A DNA stretch of 64,000 nucleotides, taken from positions 1 to 64,000 of the forward strand of contig CAZROT010000009.1 of the NCBI GenBank assembly GCA_964601895.1. Reading direction: 5' to 3'. The position numbers and the translations under genes are program-made. The notes under the pieces were generated by a model, which worked only from the letters and a program-made list of their open reading frames with translations, did not search any database and was not told where the DNA came from. Position 1 is the first letter of the stretch. Each line of letters starts with the position of its first letter. This document shows, piece by piece, positions 8,057-16,085 of this stretch. The stretch is from CAZROT01 sp964601895 (lineage in GTDB: Bacteria > Pseudomonadota > Gammaproteobacteria > Enterobacterales > Enterobacteriaceae).

Positions 8057-9334
8057 TTATTGTCCCAACCTTCTTTTCTTTCTTTTTCGTTTTTTCTTCA
8101 ATAGCTGGTAGGGTATAAATTCCGATTGATTTTTCGCTGCCATCAGGTCATCCAATACTGGGGTATTGATAGCAGATACAGTTTGCTCGGTTTGCAGTGG
8201 TAGTTGTTTCTCCAAGATCCCGGCAGTTACGGATGCCGGTGAAGCCGCTTGTTGTTCCGGCTCTTCCTTCTTTTCCATTTTTGCAGCCTGTATGCTGCTC
8301 TGCAGGTGGGCCGCTGTATAGGCTTTACCCAGGTCGCTGCCGTTGAATACTACTTTGCTTGTATTGTCCACAAATGTGATCCCATAAATTCTTCCTTCCT
8401 CATTTTGGCGCAGAACGGTATAAATCCTTTTCAGTTCTAACAGCCTAATGAGTTCCTCCATGCTGACCGGGTTTTGTGCCAATGCTTCATCTAATTTTTC
8501 CTTTACTGCTTTTTTCAGCGGTTGCTTTTGTGCTTCATTCTGCTCAAACAATTTTTCCAGTTTGGCAAGTGTCGGCTGGCTGTTGATGGAACTGGCTTTA
8601 ACAGGCACGCCGGTTTTGTTGCCGTTTTCGTCCAGTACCCGGTAGATCAATCCCCTGTGTTTATAAATCCTTCCTTCTTCCTTTCCCCGGTCAGCTACTA
8701 CGTTGTATTGTTTCAGTATGGCATTGAACTCCGGCAGCGAAGCAAACTTGTACGTATTCAACACTGCATTTACTACATTGGTGATCGCTTTCTTGGTTTC
8801 CGTTTTTCCGTAAATAACTTTCTCTGCATTCACAGGTTGTATCGTTTGTCTTTGTAGCCGTTGCTGCTTTTCGGCTTTCACCAACCTATATACCTGCTCT
8901 ATTTCCTTACGGGCTGCTTCGGATTGAATACGTCCGATATTATGCGTATTGATACGGCTGCCATTTTCCCGGATAGTGGTAGTAACGATATGAATATGCG
9001 GATGACCTGCATCATTGTGCTTATAGACAAGGAAAGGCTGATCCCCGAAACCAATCCTTTCCATGTAGTCCGTTGCAATCTTTACCAATTTGTCGGAAGG
9101 CAGCTTTTCAGAAGGATCAAAATTGAGTGATACATGCACCGTCTTTGTCTGTGCCCGTTGGTTCAGTTCATTGCGCCTTTCAAATGTTTCCAGCTTATTG
9201 TAAAAGTTCATGCTGTTTGCATCTTTTAAAAAATTCCCCGCATACAGGCATTCCGCTTTTCCCTGGCTTACTTTGTTTTCGTTATAGTTCAATGCTGCTT
9301 CCATTCTTTTGGGGAAAGTTATTTTTGCGACCAT
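8057..9334 (-). CDS. mobB: Relaxase / mobilisation nuclease domain protein
   Basis: 425 residues. The N-terminal relaxase domain carries the metal-binding triad in GHPHIHIVTT (H111, H113, H115). An upstream tyrosine-containing segment ALNYNENKV (Y17) is a candidate for the nicking tyrosine. The C-terminal half is charged and probably helical. It would cut oriT and lead the transferred strand. The start overlaps the end of mobA by 16 bp, so the two are probably co-translated. A candidate oriT palindrome lies about 450 bp upstream. Confidence 0.9.
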   Translation of the reverse strand: MVAKITFPKRMEAALNYNENKVSQGKAECLYAGNFLKDANSMNFYNKLETFERRNELNQRAQTKTVHVSLNFDPSEKLPSDKLVKIATDYMERIGFGDQPFLVYKHNDAGHPHIHIVTTTIRENGSRINTHNIGRIQSEAARKEIEQVYRLVKAEKQQRLQRQTIQPVNAEKVIYGKTETKKAITNVVNAVLNTYKFASLPEFNAILKQYNVVADRGKEEGRIYKHRGLIYRVLDENGNKTGVPVKASSINSQPTLAKLEKLFEQNEAQKQPLKKAVKEKLDEALAQNPVSMEELIRLLELKRIYTVLRQNEEGRIYGITFVDNTSKVVFNGSDLGKAYTAAHLQSSIQAAKMEKKEEPEQQAASPASVTAGILEKQLPLQTEQTVSAINTPVLDDLMAAKNQSEFIPYQLLKKKRKRKKRRLGQ

Positions 9335-9714
9335 TGCTCATACAGTTTATTCACCTTCACATTTATTTCTTCCACCTTCGCCACTACTGATTGGTGCAAT
9401 CCCTGATAAAAATTTAACCAGGTTCGGAACTCCGGGATCTTATCCAGTATGTGCAGTTTGTGTACGGTCTGGTTGAAATTGTTGCCAATGGCATTGAGTT
9501 CTTTTTTAAGCTGTACCATCTCGGTTAAAAAATCATCGGCGATCTGGTTGCGGTATTTAATTACTACGGGCTTTTGCAATGCCACTTTTCTGACATAATC
9601 GCTAAGGCTTCTTTCGGTGCTTTGCTGCTGCCGGTTTTTCAACTGCTTTTTTTCATCGGCATTTATCCGCACTTTGAAAAAGATCTTCCGTATCTCACTT
9701 TCCTGTTTCTTCAT
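9319..9714 (-). CDS. mobA: Relaxosome accessory protein MobA (MobC-like fold)
   Basis: 131 residues from the ATG at 9714, preceded by a GAGGT Shine-Dalgarno-like stretch. A further upstream non-ATG start is open but less likely. The sequence is basic at the N-terminus (EIRKIFFKVRINADEKKQL) with a ribbon-helix-helix-like start. It then has the SLSDYVRKVAL segment and helices typical of Bacteroides mobilisation accessory proteins. It is expected to bind oriT and help the relaxase. The end overlaps the relaxase start. Confidence 0.85.
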   Translation of the reverse strand: MKKQESEIRKIFFKVRINADEKKQLKNRQQQSTERSLSDYVRKVALQKPVVIKYRNQIADDFLTEMVQLKKELNAIGNNFNQTVHKLHILDKIPEFRTWLNFYQGLHQSVVAKVEEINVKVNKLYEQWSQK

Positions 9715-9785
9715 ACACCTCGTTTTCAAAATCTTTACACTTGTTACATCTGCCTCAATCCCCCGAAGCAAGTTCCGCAGCGAAG

Positions 9786-9825
9786 GGCAAGATGCTCAAA
9801 CGTGGCCACGTTTGTACATCTTGCC
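9786..9825. other. Candidate oriT / relaxosome palindrome
   Basis: A 40-bp near-perfect palindrome. The centre CAAACGTGGCCACGTTTG (9797-9814) is perfect. The outer arms GGCAAGATG and CATCTTGCC (9786-9794, 9817-9825) also pair, and only a 2-bp mismatch separates the two parts. It lies in the gene-free stretch 9715-10063, directly upstream of mobA and the relaxase, where oriT of such elements normally sits. The nick site itself cannot be located from sequence. The rest of the stretch holds no convincing gene. Confidence 0.5.
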
Positions 9826-10052
9826 GTGGGCGGGAACCGGCACACTGACCCGTCTTGAAAAAGTAATTGTTCCTGGCTCCGCATTTTCATTCTTCACTTT
9901 AAAATCAGGGAAGACTATAAAATTACTATTGTATAAACCCGTAAAGAATACATGGGTAAATTCTGCTCATGTAAAGGGGCATGATTCGTCAAAGGTTGGT
10001 GTTGGTTTTCCTCAGATGAAAAAGGATGGTGGCGTTTGGGGGTAGGATGAAT

Positions 10053-10077
10053 AAAAAAAGGGGCTATAAAACCCCTT
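10053..10077 (-). terminator. Terminator of the RadC-like gene
   Basis: Minus-strand hairpin AAGGGG - 8 nt - CCCCTT (arms 10072-10077 and 10058-10063) followed by a T-run made by the A-run at 10053-10059. It overlaps the stop codon of the RadC-like gene and separates it from the oriT region. Confidence 0.65.
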
Positions 10078-10540
10078 CATCCGCATAACTGTAATAGCCG
10101 TCTTTGGTAACAATCAAATGATCCAGCACTTCAATATCCAGGAACTTTCCGGCTTGCTTGAATTTCTCCGTCATCTGGTCGTCTGCTCGGCTTGGTTTTA
10201 GGTTGCCGGAAGGATGGTTATGTGAGAGAAAAATATAGACACTGTTTGTCTTCAACGCTGCCGCAAAAATCAATCTGATGTCTGCCACTGTTCCAGTGAT
10301 CCCGCCTGTTGACACTTCATAAAGTCCCAATACCCGGTTGCCCCTGCTTAATAGTAAAACTTTGAACTGTTCCAGCAATTCAATTTTATTCATGTCCCAT
10401 GTTTGCAGGAGCAGTTTGTAAGCATCTTTTGAGCAAGTAATTTTTGGCCTGTCCGCAGCTTTTACTTTTGTCTTGTAGATCAGCTCCACTTCTGCTACTT
10501 TGAGCAATTCGGTTTCCATCATCATGAGTTCCATAATCAT
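10064..10540 (-). CDS. radC: RadC-like JAB/MPN domain protein
   Basis: 158 residues with the JAMM metal-binding motif SHNHPSG (H107, H109) and D120 downstream, in a full JAB fold. RadC-like proteins of this short form, without the N-terminal HhH domain of chromosomal RadC, are standard in ICE maintenance regions. A proposed role is DNA repair or anti-restriction, not proven. The start has several in-frame ATGs (MIMELMMMETE); the first, at 10540, is used here. It ends in its own terminator. Confidence 0.85.
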   Translation of the reverse strand: MIMELMMMETELLKVAEVELIYKTKVKAADRPKITCSKDAYKLLLQTWDMNKIELLEQFKVLLLSRGNRVLGLYEVSTGGITGTVADIRLIFAAALKTNSVYIFLSHNHPSGNLKPSRADDQMTEKFKQAGKFLDIEVLDHLIVTKDGYYSYADEGVL

Positions 10541-10592
10541 TGTTTTAAGAGGTTATTAAATGAATTATGGAACCCTGCCCGGTTTCAGGCAA

Positions 10593-10742
10593 TCAAGGCA
10601 ATGAAGCAACGGAATAAATAGCATCTGTTACTTTATGGGAAGGGATTTCTTTATGCAGGAATTTCATTGCCGCTTCAGCAGCCTGAAACCGAACTTTGTG
10701 CAGTAATGAATGAATAATAAAACAGTATTTTCTGCTTGTCAT
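10593..10742 (-). CDS. Small hypothetical protein (49 aa)
   Basis: ATG at 10742, TGA at 10595-10593. 49 residues, reading MTSRKYCFIIHSLL then VRFQAAEAAMKFLHKE and ending DAIYSVASLP. No family recognised. A diverged copy of its C-terminal half can be read in another intergenic stretch (about 14700-14800), which suggests that the sequence was once duplicated and used. It lies between the ParB terminator and the RadC gene on the same strand. Confidence 0.45.
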   Translation of the reverse strand: MTSRKYCFIIHSLLHKVRFQAAEAAMKFLHKEIPSHKVTDAIYSVASLP

Positions 10743-10810
10743 TGTATGTTAATACTTTTTTATAACTGATTTCCCTGAACAACAATAAAAACGAATCTGC
10801 TCCAAACACC

Positions 10811-10860
10811 AAGCTGCCACCCCCTTTTATAACATCTGACGCTATACCGGGTGGCAGCTT
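10811..10860. repeat. 12-bp perfect inverted repeat between parB and small ORF
   Basis: AAGCTGCCACCC (10811-10822) and GGGTGGCAGCTT (10849-10860) are perfect complements with a 26-nt loop. No T-run follows on the minus strand, so it is not a simple terminator. It could be an RNA structure or a binding site. It lies just beyond the ParB terminator. Confidence 0.5.
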
Positions 10861-10870
10861 TCCGGCCTTT

Positions 10871-10902
10871 AAAAATCAAAGGCAGCCTTAGCCGCCTTTG
10901 AT
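10871..10902 (-). terminator. Terminator of parB
   Basis: Minus-strand 9-bp stem ATCAAAGGC / GCCTTTGAT (10902-10894 with 10883-10875) followed by TTTTT (10875-10871). It lies 10 bp past the parB stop. Confidence 0.7.
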
Positions 10903-10911
10903 ACCGTCCTT

Positions 10912-12726
10912 TTACTTCTTCTTTAAACTGTTCATCTTCTTTTTTAGCTCCTGTATTTTCACTTCCTGTTTGGCTTTGCGTTCCTCCCGTTTCTGCGTTT
11001 GGCCTTGTTCTATTGTGCTGACCGGAATACCGGCATCGGTTGCCATCCGGTATAAAAAATACCCGGCTTCCTGATGGGGGTATTTGCTGTCGGATTTGCA
11101 ACAAACTGCCATCCGTATCAGGTAAGCAAATTCGCTATTGGAAAGGCTGCCCAACCTTTCAAATAAATCCTTATCGTTTTTAACTGCTTTCTTGCCTTTC
11201 CCGGTCAATAGGGTTTTGTTTACTTCCTGCTTGTTATGGTAGTCCAATGACTGGTAAATAATCAGCCTTGCGCCGGTATGGTCGGCTTTGGTCAGCTTGG
11301 TATTATTCTCCGGCTTCTTTGCAAATTCTGAAAAGCTGTTATGTACGGTCAATTGTACTTTTTCCCTGTCCAGTTCTTCGGCTCTTTTTTCCCGTTGTTT
11401 GATACGGTCTATTTCAGCCTGTAACAGTTCCGGCGTTGCTGAACCTGTTTTGATAGCTTCCTGTACTTCTTTGGCGGTTATGGTCTGTCCACCGTTACGG
11501 GATGGTTTCGGTTTTTCCATGCTGAAATATACAGGTGAAAATTCCTTATTGCCCAGGAAGATGGCAATGGAGTAATGACCGCTTTTGATATGCAGGTTAT
11601 AGGCTTCCAGTTCGCTGTAATAACTTTCCATTGCGGCATTAAATTCGTCCTCGTCCGGCTCTCCGGTATCATAATCGGTATAATCTTCTTTATCCGGCAA
11701 TGCAGGCTTTTCAATGACAGTTATCTCCTGTGCATTATGCCGGGGTAATTCGGTTGCGCCGGGAATAAGTCCGATTATTTTTTCAGCCATGTCCGTAAGC
11801 TGATTATTGTATAATAATGCAACGGGCTGATAGGTGTTTATCGCATTGCTTAATGCTGCAATGAAATGCAGTGAGCATTTGTTATTGTAGCACTCTTTAT
11901 TCGAGCAAACGGACTGCTTCGCCATATCAGGAAAAAGGCTTTTGAGTGTTGCGGAATTAGACGGACAGCCGACACATGCCCCTGCCTCCGGTACAAGGGT
12001 TTTATCCTTTGTATTAAAGGGGGCGTTCTTTAAATCATAGCGGTAACGGTTCAGATAGTAATCGAGGTTATAGATTTCAAAATTCTTTTGCTTTTTCCAT
12101 TTGGTGCAATGCTCGGTAAAGAATTCCGTTTGTGATTCGGGAGAAAGTGCGGCGATCTGTAATGCTTCTTGCAAGCTGATCACATCAGCCAGTATCATCT
12201 CCTGAAAAGATTCAATCAGGGATAGCAGTTTTAGCCGGGTATAAACAAACTGTTTGGATTTACCCAACCGGGCGGCAATTTCATCAATGGTTTTTCCTGT
12301 CTGCTGCATCTGTCCGATCGCCTGTGCCTCGTGCATCGGGTGCGGATTTTCCCGTTGCAGGTTCTCCGCTAACTGGATTTCTATAACCTGTTCGTCTGTC
12401 AGCGAAACAATAGCAGCCGGAACGGTTTGCAGTCCGGCAATTCTTGCGGCTCTCAATCTTCTTTCACCTGCTACCAGTTCGTAACGGTTGCTGTTGCTTA
12501 CTACCCGTACCGTCAGCGGTGAAATAATACCATGCTGTTTGAGTTCTTCCGCAAAGTTTTGCAGGGCTTCTTCCGAAAAGTATTTACGATAATTGAGTGG
12601 GCTAAAATCTATATCATCCGTTTTGATGTTTGCAAAGTCTGCATCCCGTAGCAATGCGGTAGTAACAGGGATTTTTTTGTCTTGCCTGACCTGTTTTGTA
12701 TGTCTTGTTTTTTGTGTTGTTGTCAT
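10912..12726 (-). CDS. parB: ParB/RepB/Spo0J family partition-like protein
   Basis: 604 residues. The N-terminal ParB nuclease-like/CTP-binding domain shows LVAGERRLRAARIAG (about 84-98) and NLQRENPHPMHEAQA. A helix-turn-helix region (IAARLGKSKQFVYTRLKLL) follows. In the middle is a cysteine cluster (CVGCPSN, VCSNKECYNNKC), probably a zinc-binding site. The C-terminus is lysine-rich. Such long ParB proteins are common in Bacteroidota ICEs and are thought to support maintenance or regulation; no ParA partner is seen nearby. It heads the terminator at 10871. Confidence 0.88.
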   Translation of the reverse strand: MTTTQKTRHTKQVRQDKKIPVTTALLRDADFANIKTDDIDFSPLNYRKYFSEEALQNFAEELKQHGIISPLTVRVVSNSNRYELVAGERRLRAARIAGLQTVPAAIVSLTDEQVIEIQLAENLQRENPHPMHEAQAIGQMQQTGKTIDEIAARLGKSKQFVYTRLKLLSLIESFQEMILADVISLQEALQIAALSPESQTEFFTEHCTKWKKQKNFEIYNLDYYLNRYRYDLKNAPFNTKDKTLVPEAGACVGCPSNSATLKSLFPDMAKQSVCSNKECYNNKCSLHFIAALSNAINTYQPVALLYNNQLTDMAEKIIGLIPGATELPRHNAQEITVIEKPALPDKEDYTDYDTGEPDEDEFNAAMESYYSELEAYNLHIKSGHYSIAIFLGNKEFSPVYFSMEKPKPSRNGGQTITAKEVQEAIKTGSATPELLQAEIDRIKQREKRAEELDREKVQLTVHNSFSEFAKKPENNTKLTKADHTGARLIIYQSLDYHNKQEVNKTLLTGKGKKAVKNDKDLFERLGSLSNSEFAYLIRMAVCCKSDSKYPHQEAGYFLYRMATDAGIPVSTIEQGQTQKREERKAKQEVKIQELKKKMNSLKKK

Positions 12727-12772
12727 AAAAAAGTTGCGCCCCTTGTTACCCGGCTGCGCCCCCGGTTTTTAA

Positions 12773-13027
12773 TTACAGCTCCTTGTTGTTCCATATTTCG
12801 GTATTGCCATCATAAACTTCAATCGTGGCTTCGCCGTCATTGTCAGCCGGGTTCATTCTTTCTTCTGTATCAATCAATGATTCCGATGCCACAAAGCCGA
12901 GTTGATCGTCTATGACTTCATCCAGCCCGTTTTCTTGTATCAGGTCAACAAGCCCTTTCATATTGGCTTCTTCTGTAAAATAGAATCTGTGCCAGCCGGT
13001 CATTTTTACATCTATGTAATTTTTCAT
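12773..13027 (-). CDS. Hypothetical acidic protein of the ICE maintenance block (84 aa)
   Basis: 84 residues, acidic. It contains a short helical segment (MKGLVDLIQENGLDEVID) and an acidic C-terminal part. No family recognised. It lies between DUF932 and ParB genes on the same strand with short gaps. A DUF932-ssb context and small size suggest an ICE accessory gene. ATG start at 13027. Confidence 0.65.
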   Translation of the reverse strand: MKNYIDVKMTGWHRFYFTEEANMKGLVDLIQENGLDEVIDDQLGFVASESLIDTEERMNPADNDGEATIEVYDGNTEIWNNKEL

Positions 13028-13050
13028 TGTATGTGTATTAAAATGAAAGA

Positions 13051-13073
13051 AAAGGCAGCCCTTCCGGGCTGCC
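13051..13073 (-). terminator. Terminator of the DUF932 gene
   Basis: Minus-strand 8-bp perfect stem GGCAGCCC / GGGCTGCC (13073-13066 with 13061-13054), 4-nt loop, followed by TTT. It sits 8 bp past the DUF932 stop. Confidence 0.7.
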
Positions 13074-13081
13074 GGTTTGTA

Positions 13082-14146
13082 TCAGTTTACAATGCCTGTT
13101 AACCCACCCTGAAAAAAATCAGCGCACAGGTTAAAGGCTTTCTGTGTCCGCATTTGGGCAGTGCCGCCGTATAACAGGGATTTCAGTTTGCTTTCCTCGT
13201 CCTTGTAATTGCGTACATTCTGAAAGTAACCTGTTACGCTATTGTAAGCCCCGAACAATGTGCCTTTTGTTGTTTCGGTCTGTTGGGTCGGGCTGGTCAT
13301 GGCATATTCAAAAACCGTATTGCACATATTGTTAAAGCAGGTGCTTAATTCATCCCATTCACCTTTTTGGATATTGTCCAATACTTCTTTGTTCGGCACC
13401 ATTGCCAACTGGATAAGCCTTTGCAATTCCGGGTCAGTGATCTTTACCTTTGTCCAGTTATTAAAGATGTTTTCCAATTGCCCGGACAATTGATTAGAAA
13501 TGCCCATTACCTTATGTCCCTGCTCCAATCGTTCTTTGGCATTAGCGGTATGCCTGATTTTAATGGCGTTGCTATGGTTACGCATAGCGGCGTTTAAGGT
13601 ATTTTGGCAAACTACTCTTATGGGTGTAAACGCTGCGGTAATACTGCCATATCCATCGTGCGAAGTTGTCAGGAACAAATACTGCTCTATTAAATCCTCC
13701 CGGCCTACTTTGATATAGCCCGGCAGTTTGGCCGTAATAAAAATGCGTTCGCCTTTGCCGAGGGCACCAGCAGTTTCGTACTGGATGCCATCACCACCGA
13801 CAATCGCATCAAAGAAACTGAACGCATCCCGGTTCTGTACGATCTCGTAATCTTTACCGACTACTCCCAATACCTGCTGCGTATCGGTTCGCATGGTAGC
13901 GAAGTACCCCGGCACTTCTATTTCCGGGATGATAATATCTACATCGGCGTTTCCATGCTGGTTCTCGTTGTCGAATGTGAACAGTTTGCGTTTCTCTACG
14001 GTAAAATCCAATCCGGCGTGTTTGATTGCTTCCGCACTGGTGGGATAGTCCTGTATGACCTGGCCTAAGCCGTGCCATGCTTTTTCTTTGACTGAGAAAA
14101 AACTGTGCTGTCCTGTCTGTTCGTTGAAATTGATGTTGTGCGCCAT
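13082..14146 (-). CDS. DUF932 domain protein (phage/plasmid-like)
   Basis: 354 residues that fit the phage/plasmid-like DUF932 family. The N-terminus has AWHGLGQVIQ, and central segments include TTSHDGYGSITAAFTPIRVVCQNTLNAA. These proteins are found on phages, plasmids and ICEs next to ssb genes; the biochemical role is unknown. The gene lies in the run ssb - DUF932 - 84 aa - parB. Complete, ATG at 14146. Confidence 0.88.
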   Translation of the reverse strand: MAHNINFNEQTGQHSFFSVKEKAWHGLGQVIQDYPTSAEAIKHAGLDFTVEKRKLFTFDNENQHGNADVDIIIPEIEVPGYFATMRTDTQQVLGVVGKDYEIVQNRDAFSFFDAIVGGDGIQYETAGALGKGERIFITAKLPGYIKVGREDLIEQYLFLTTSHDGYGSITAAFTPIRVVCQNTLNAAMRNHSNAIKIRHTANAKERLEQGHKVMGISNQLSGQLENIFNNWTKVKITDPELQRLIQLAMVPNKEVLDNIQKGEWDELSTCFNNMCNTVFEYAMTSPTQQTETTKGTLFGAYNSVTGYFQNVRNYKDEESKLKSLLYGGTAQMRTQKAFNLCADFFQGGLTGIVN

Positions 14147-14215
14147 AATTGATTACCCAGCTTTAATTTCTATTCCGCAGGCGGTACTGCTGCGGTTTAA
14201 TGAATGATTGATTTT

Positions 14216-14608
14216 TTAAAATGGTAAATCGTCAATGGGTTCGGTGATTTCAGCAGCAGCCGGAACAGTTTCTTTAGTAGCTGCATTGGTTGCGGCGTTT
14301 GCTTTTCCGTGCAGTTTGATACTGTTCACATGGAAATTCAAACTGGCTTTGGCTTCGCCTTCGGCGTTTGTCCATGCGTTCACGCTGACACGGCCATACA
14401 CTTCTACCAATGTGCCTTTGGTGAGATAGGTTGCGATACCGGGGTTAATCCAGTATGAGCAATTAAAGTAGGTAGCTACTTTCACGGCTACCTCGCTGCC
14501 TTTGGGTTTGTAACTGTCGTTCACGGCTACTGAAAAATTAACTACCTGCCGCCCGTCTTTCACGGTGCTGACTTTCGCATCCGCAGTGATTCTTCCTGTG
14601 AGTTCCAT
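14216..14608 (-). CDS. ssb: Single-stranded DNA-binding protein (first copy)
   Basis: 130 residues. The OB-fold begins MELTGRITADAKVS, with VVNFSVAVNDSYKP and YFNCSYW strands. The C-terminus ends in an acidic tail finishing IDDLPF, the normal SSB partner-binding tip. It would coat the transferred strand or replication intermediates. A second, shorter SSB without the acidic tip is encoded at 16086-16412. Confidence 0.9.
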   Translation of the reverse strand: MELTGRITADAKVSTVKDGRQVVNFSVAVNDSYKPKGSEVAVKVATYFNCSYWINPGIATYLTKGTLVEVYGRVSVNAWTNAEGEAKASLNFHVNSIKLHGKANAATNAATKETVPAAAEITEPIDDLPF

Positions 14609-15186
14609 AATTTTTAAAGTTTTAATGATGAAAAAAAAATTGTTTTGTAAAAGAAAAAGGGAAAAAAGAAAGCATCTCTCCCAGGCGGCGGCGCAGGAAG
14701 CAAAAAGGAAACGGAATAAATAGTATCTAAAAGAGTATGCGAAAGCGTTTGTTTATGCCGTAGTCTTTTTGCCGCCTGATAAAATCTGTTATCGCAGCCG
14801 CCTTTCTTTGCTTTCGCATTTGCCCGGTTTCTTACAAAACGCTACTCCTACATAATCAGCCTTGCATTATCGCTGATGCCCAATGAACAGAACGATGAAC
14901 GTAATGCGTCGCAACAGGTGATGCCCAATGAACAGGACGCTGGTAACAAAAAAGAAAAGGAGAAGATCAATAAACAGGCAGGAAAGAACCATGTAGCTAT
15001 TGCACTAACAATATTGCTTACACCAATGAATAGCCTATCAACAGCAATGCCATCATGTTCGATAGACTTTAATCCAAGCCAACACAAGAAAACCGGTAGT
15101 AGTAAAGTCGGAATCTGGTCCAAAAACGAAATTCATCTGCTTCATCCTAAATAAAAGCTTTCCATTATCACAAAAAAAAGAGCCAA
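14609..15186. other. Gene-poor stretch with remnants and a direct repeat
   Basis: No convincing gene. On the minus strand, about 14700-14800, a frame lacking a start shows HKQTLSHTLLDTIYSV. It resembles the C-terminus of the small protein at 10593-10742, so this looks like a decayed copy. A 20-bp direct repeat with one mismatch (GATGCCCAATGAACAGAACG) occurs at 14875-14894 and 14920-14939. A minus-strand frame 14848-15123 could give a 91-residue two-span membrane protein but has only a TTG start. A plus-strand frame with the repeat is equally weak. Confidence 0.4.
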
Positions 15187-15489
15187 TCAGTACGGTGATA
15201 AAAGAAAACAACCAGCATCGAAAAAAAGAATTGATTGTCGTTTTGCTACAAATCCATTATCACCAAAAATATTCTTGCATAGAGAGAAAACAGCATCGTT
15301 CAAAAACAGTAATCCTAAATTACCGGCATAGGGGCTTTGGAGTGTCTGTGTTTGGAGTGTCAGGGTATTTGATTGCCGTCCCGCTGTTAAATCATCACCC
15401 GGCATATTGGAAAAGCGGGGCGGCAATGAAATACCACAATAAGCTTGAAGGCATTCTATCCGAAGCATGAGGATAGTATGCCGTATCAT
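15187..15489 (-). CDS. Possible small protein coupled to the TnsA-like gene (100 aa)
   Basis: ATG at 15489 overlaps the stop of the TnsA-like gene as ATGA, the only reason to take this frame seriously. The product has a Thr/Gln-rich centre with two TLQ-containing repeats, matching the direct repeat TTGGAGTGTC in the DNA. It shows no recognised domain. Codon use and composition are not clearly protein-like, so it may be decayed or spurious. Confidence 0.25.
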   Translation of the reverse strand: MIRHTILMLRIECLQAYCGISLPPRFSNMPGDDLTAGRQSNTLTLQTQTLQSPYAGNLGLLFLNDAVFSLCKNIFGDNGFVAKRQSILFFDAGCFLLSPY

Positions 15490-16055
15490 CCCGACGAAAA
15501 ATGCCTCTGCCCAAACATGACAAATCGTATGTTTGTTTCGCTTGGAACTTTTCCAAAGAAAGTGGGAGCACTCCGGTCATAACGCCGGTTCAATTCCTGC
15601 AACCAAATCTTAAATGCGGATTTTGATTTGTGCCGGCAACAATCTTCAAAGACATCGAGCATTGCTTCGCTTAAAATAATTTCATCATCAAAGATGACTT
15701 TGTATTGCCAGTCATAACCCTTCCATTTGATATAGGCTTCTGCCACTTCCCGGCGGCGCTGCAACTGGGGATCATGCTGGGCGGCACGGGGTTTAATCTC
15801 GATCAGGAATGCTTCGCCAGTATTTTTGTTACGGATCAAAAAGTCAGGTGTGTAGCGAAGCACTCCTTCCCTGATGTAATCGGTCGGTTGCAGGGAACCG
15901 TTGCGATAGAAAATGACCACACGTTCCCGCAGAAATTCATAATCATCCTGAATGGAGATGGCGAATTTCAATTCGAGCAGGGAATCAAAGGAACATCCCC
16001 AGTGAATGATCTTAAAAGATTTCCGGTAGGTGAATTTATTTTTTCCAGTTACCAT
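15486..16055 (-). CDS. TnsA endonuclease N-terminal domain-like protein
   Basis: 189 residues with a TnsA-type PD-(D/E)XK nuclease core: a candidate E28 in SLLELKFA, D71 in RYTPDFLI, and E86-x-K88 in FLIEIKPR. In Tn7, TnsA cuts the 5' ends of the transposon, but here no TnsB/TnsC is nearby. The protein is therefore probably an ICE-specific nuclease of the same fold. It lies between the two ssb genes on the same strand. Complete length for the single-domain form. Confidence 0.75.
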   Translation of the reverse strand: MVTGKNKFTYRKSFKIIHWGCSFDSLLELKFAISIQDDYEFLRERVVIFYRNGSLQPTDYIREGVLRYTPDFLIRNKNTGEAFLIEIKPRAAQHDPQLQRRREVAEAYIKWKGYDWQYKVIFDDEIILSEAMLDVFEDCCRHKSKSAFKIWLQELNRRYDRSAPTFFGKVPSETNIRFVMFGQRHFSSG

Positions 16056-16085
16056 AACTATAATTTTTTGAATGATTGAAAAGGA

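Noticed and set aside
9617..10045. Plus-strand frame across the oriT region
   Set aside because: It overlaps mobA in antisense and reads through the palindrome; nothing protein-like in it.
10760..11104. A 114-codon minus-strand frame overlapping the 3' end of parB
   Set aside because: It overlaps the clearly coding ParB C-terminus in another frame and covers both hairpins. Composition is that of an out-of-frame shadow.
14848..15154. Two opposing frames of about 91 codons
   Set aside because: The minus frame has only a TTG start and the plus frame is built on a 20-bp repeat. Neither shows a domain or a convincing ribosome site, so both are described as a gene-poor stretch.
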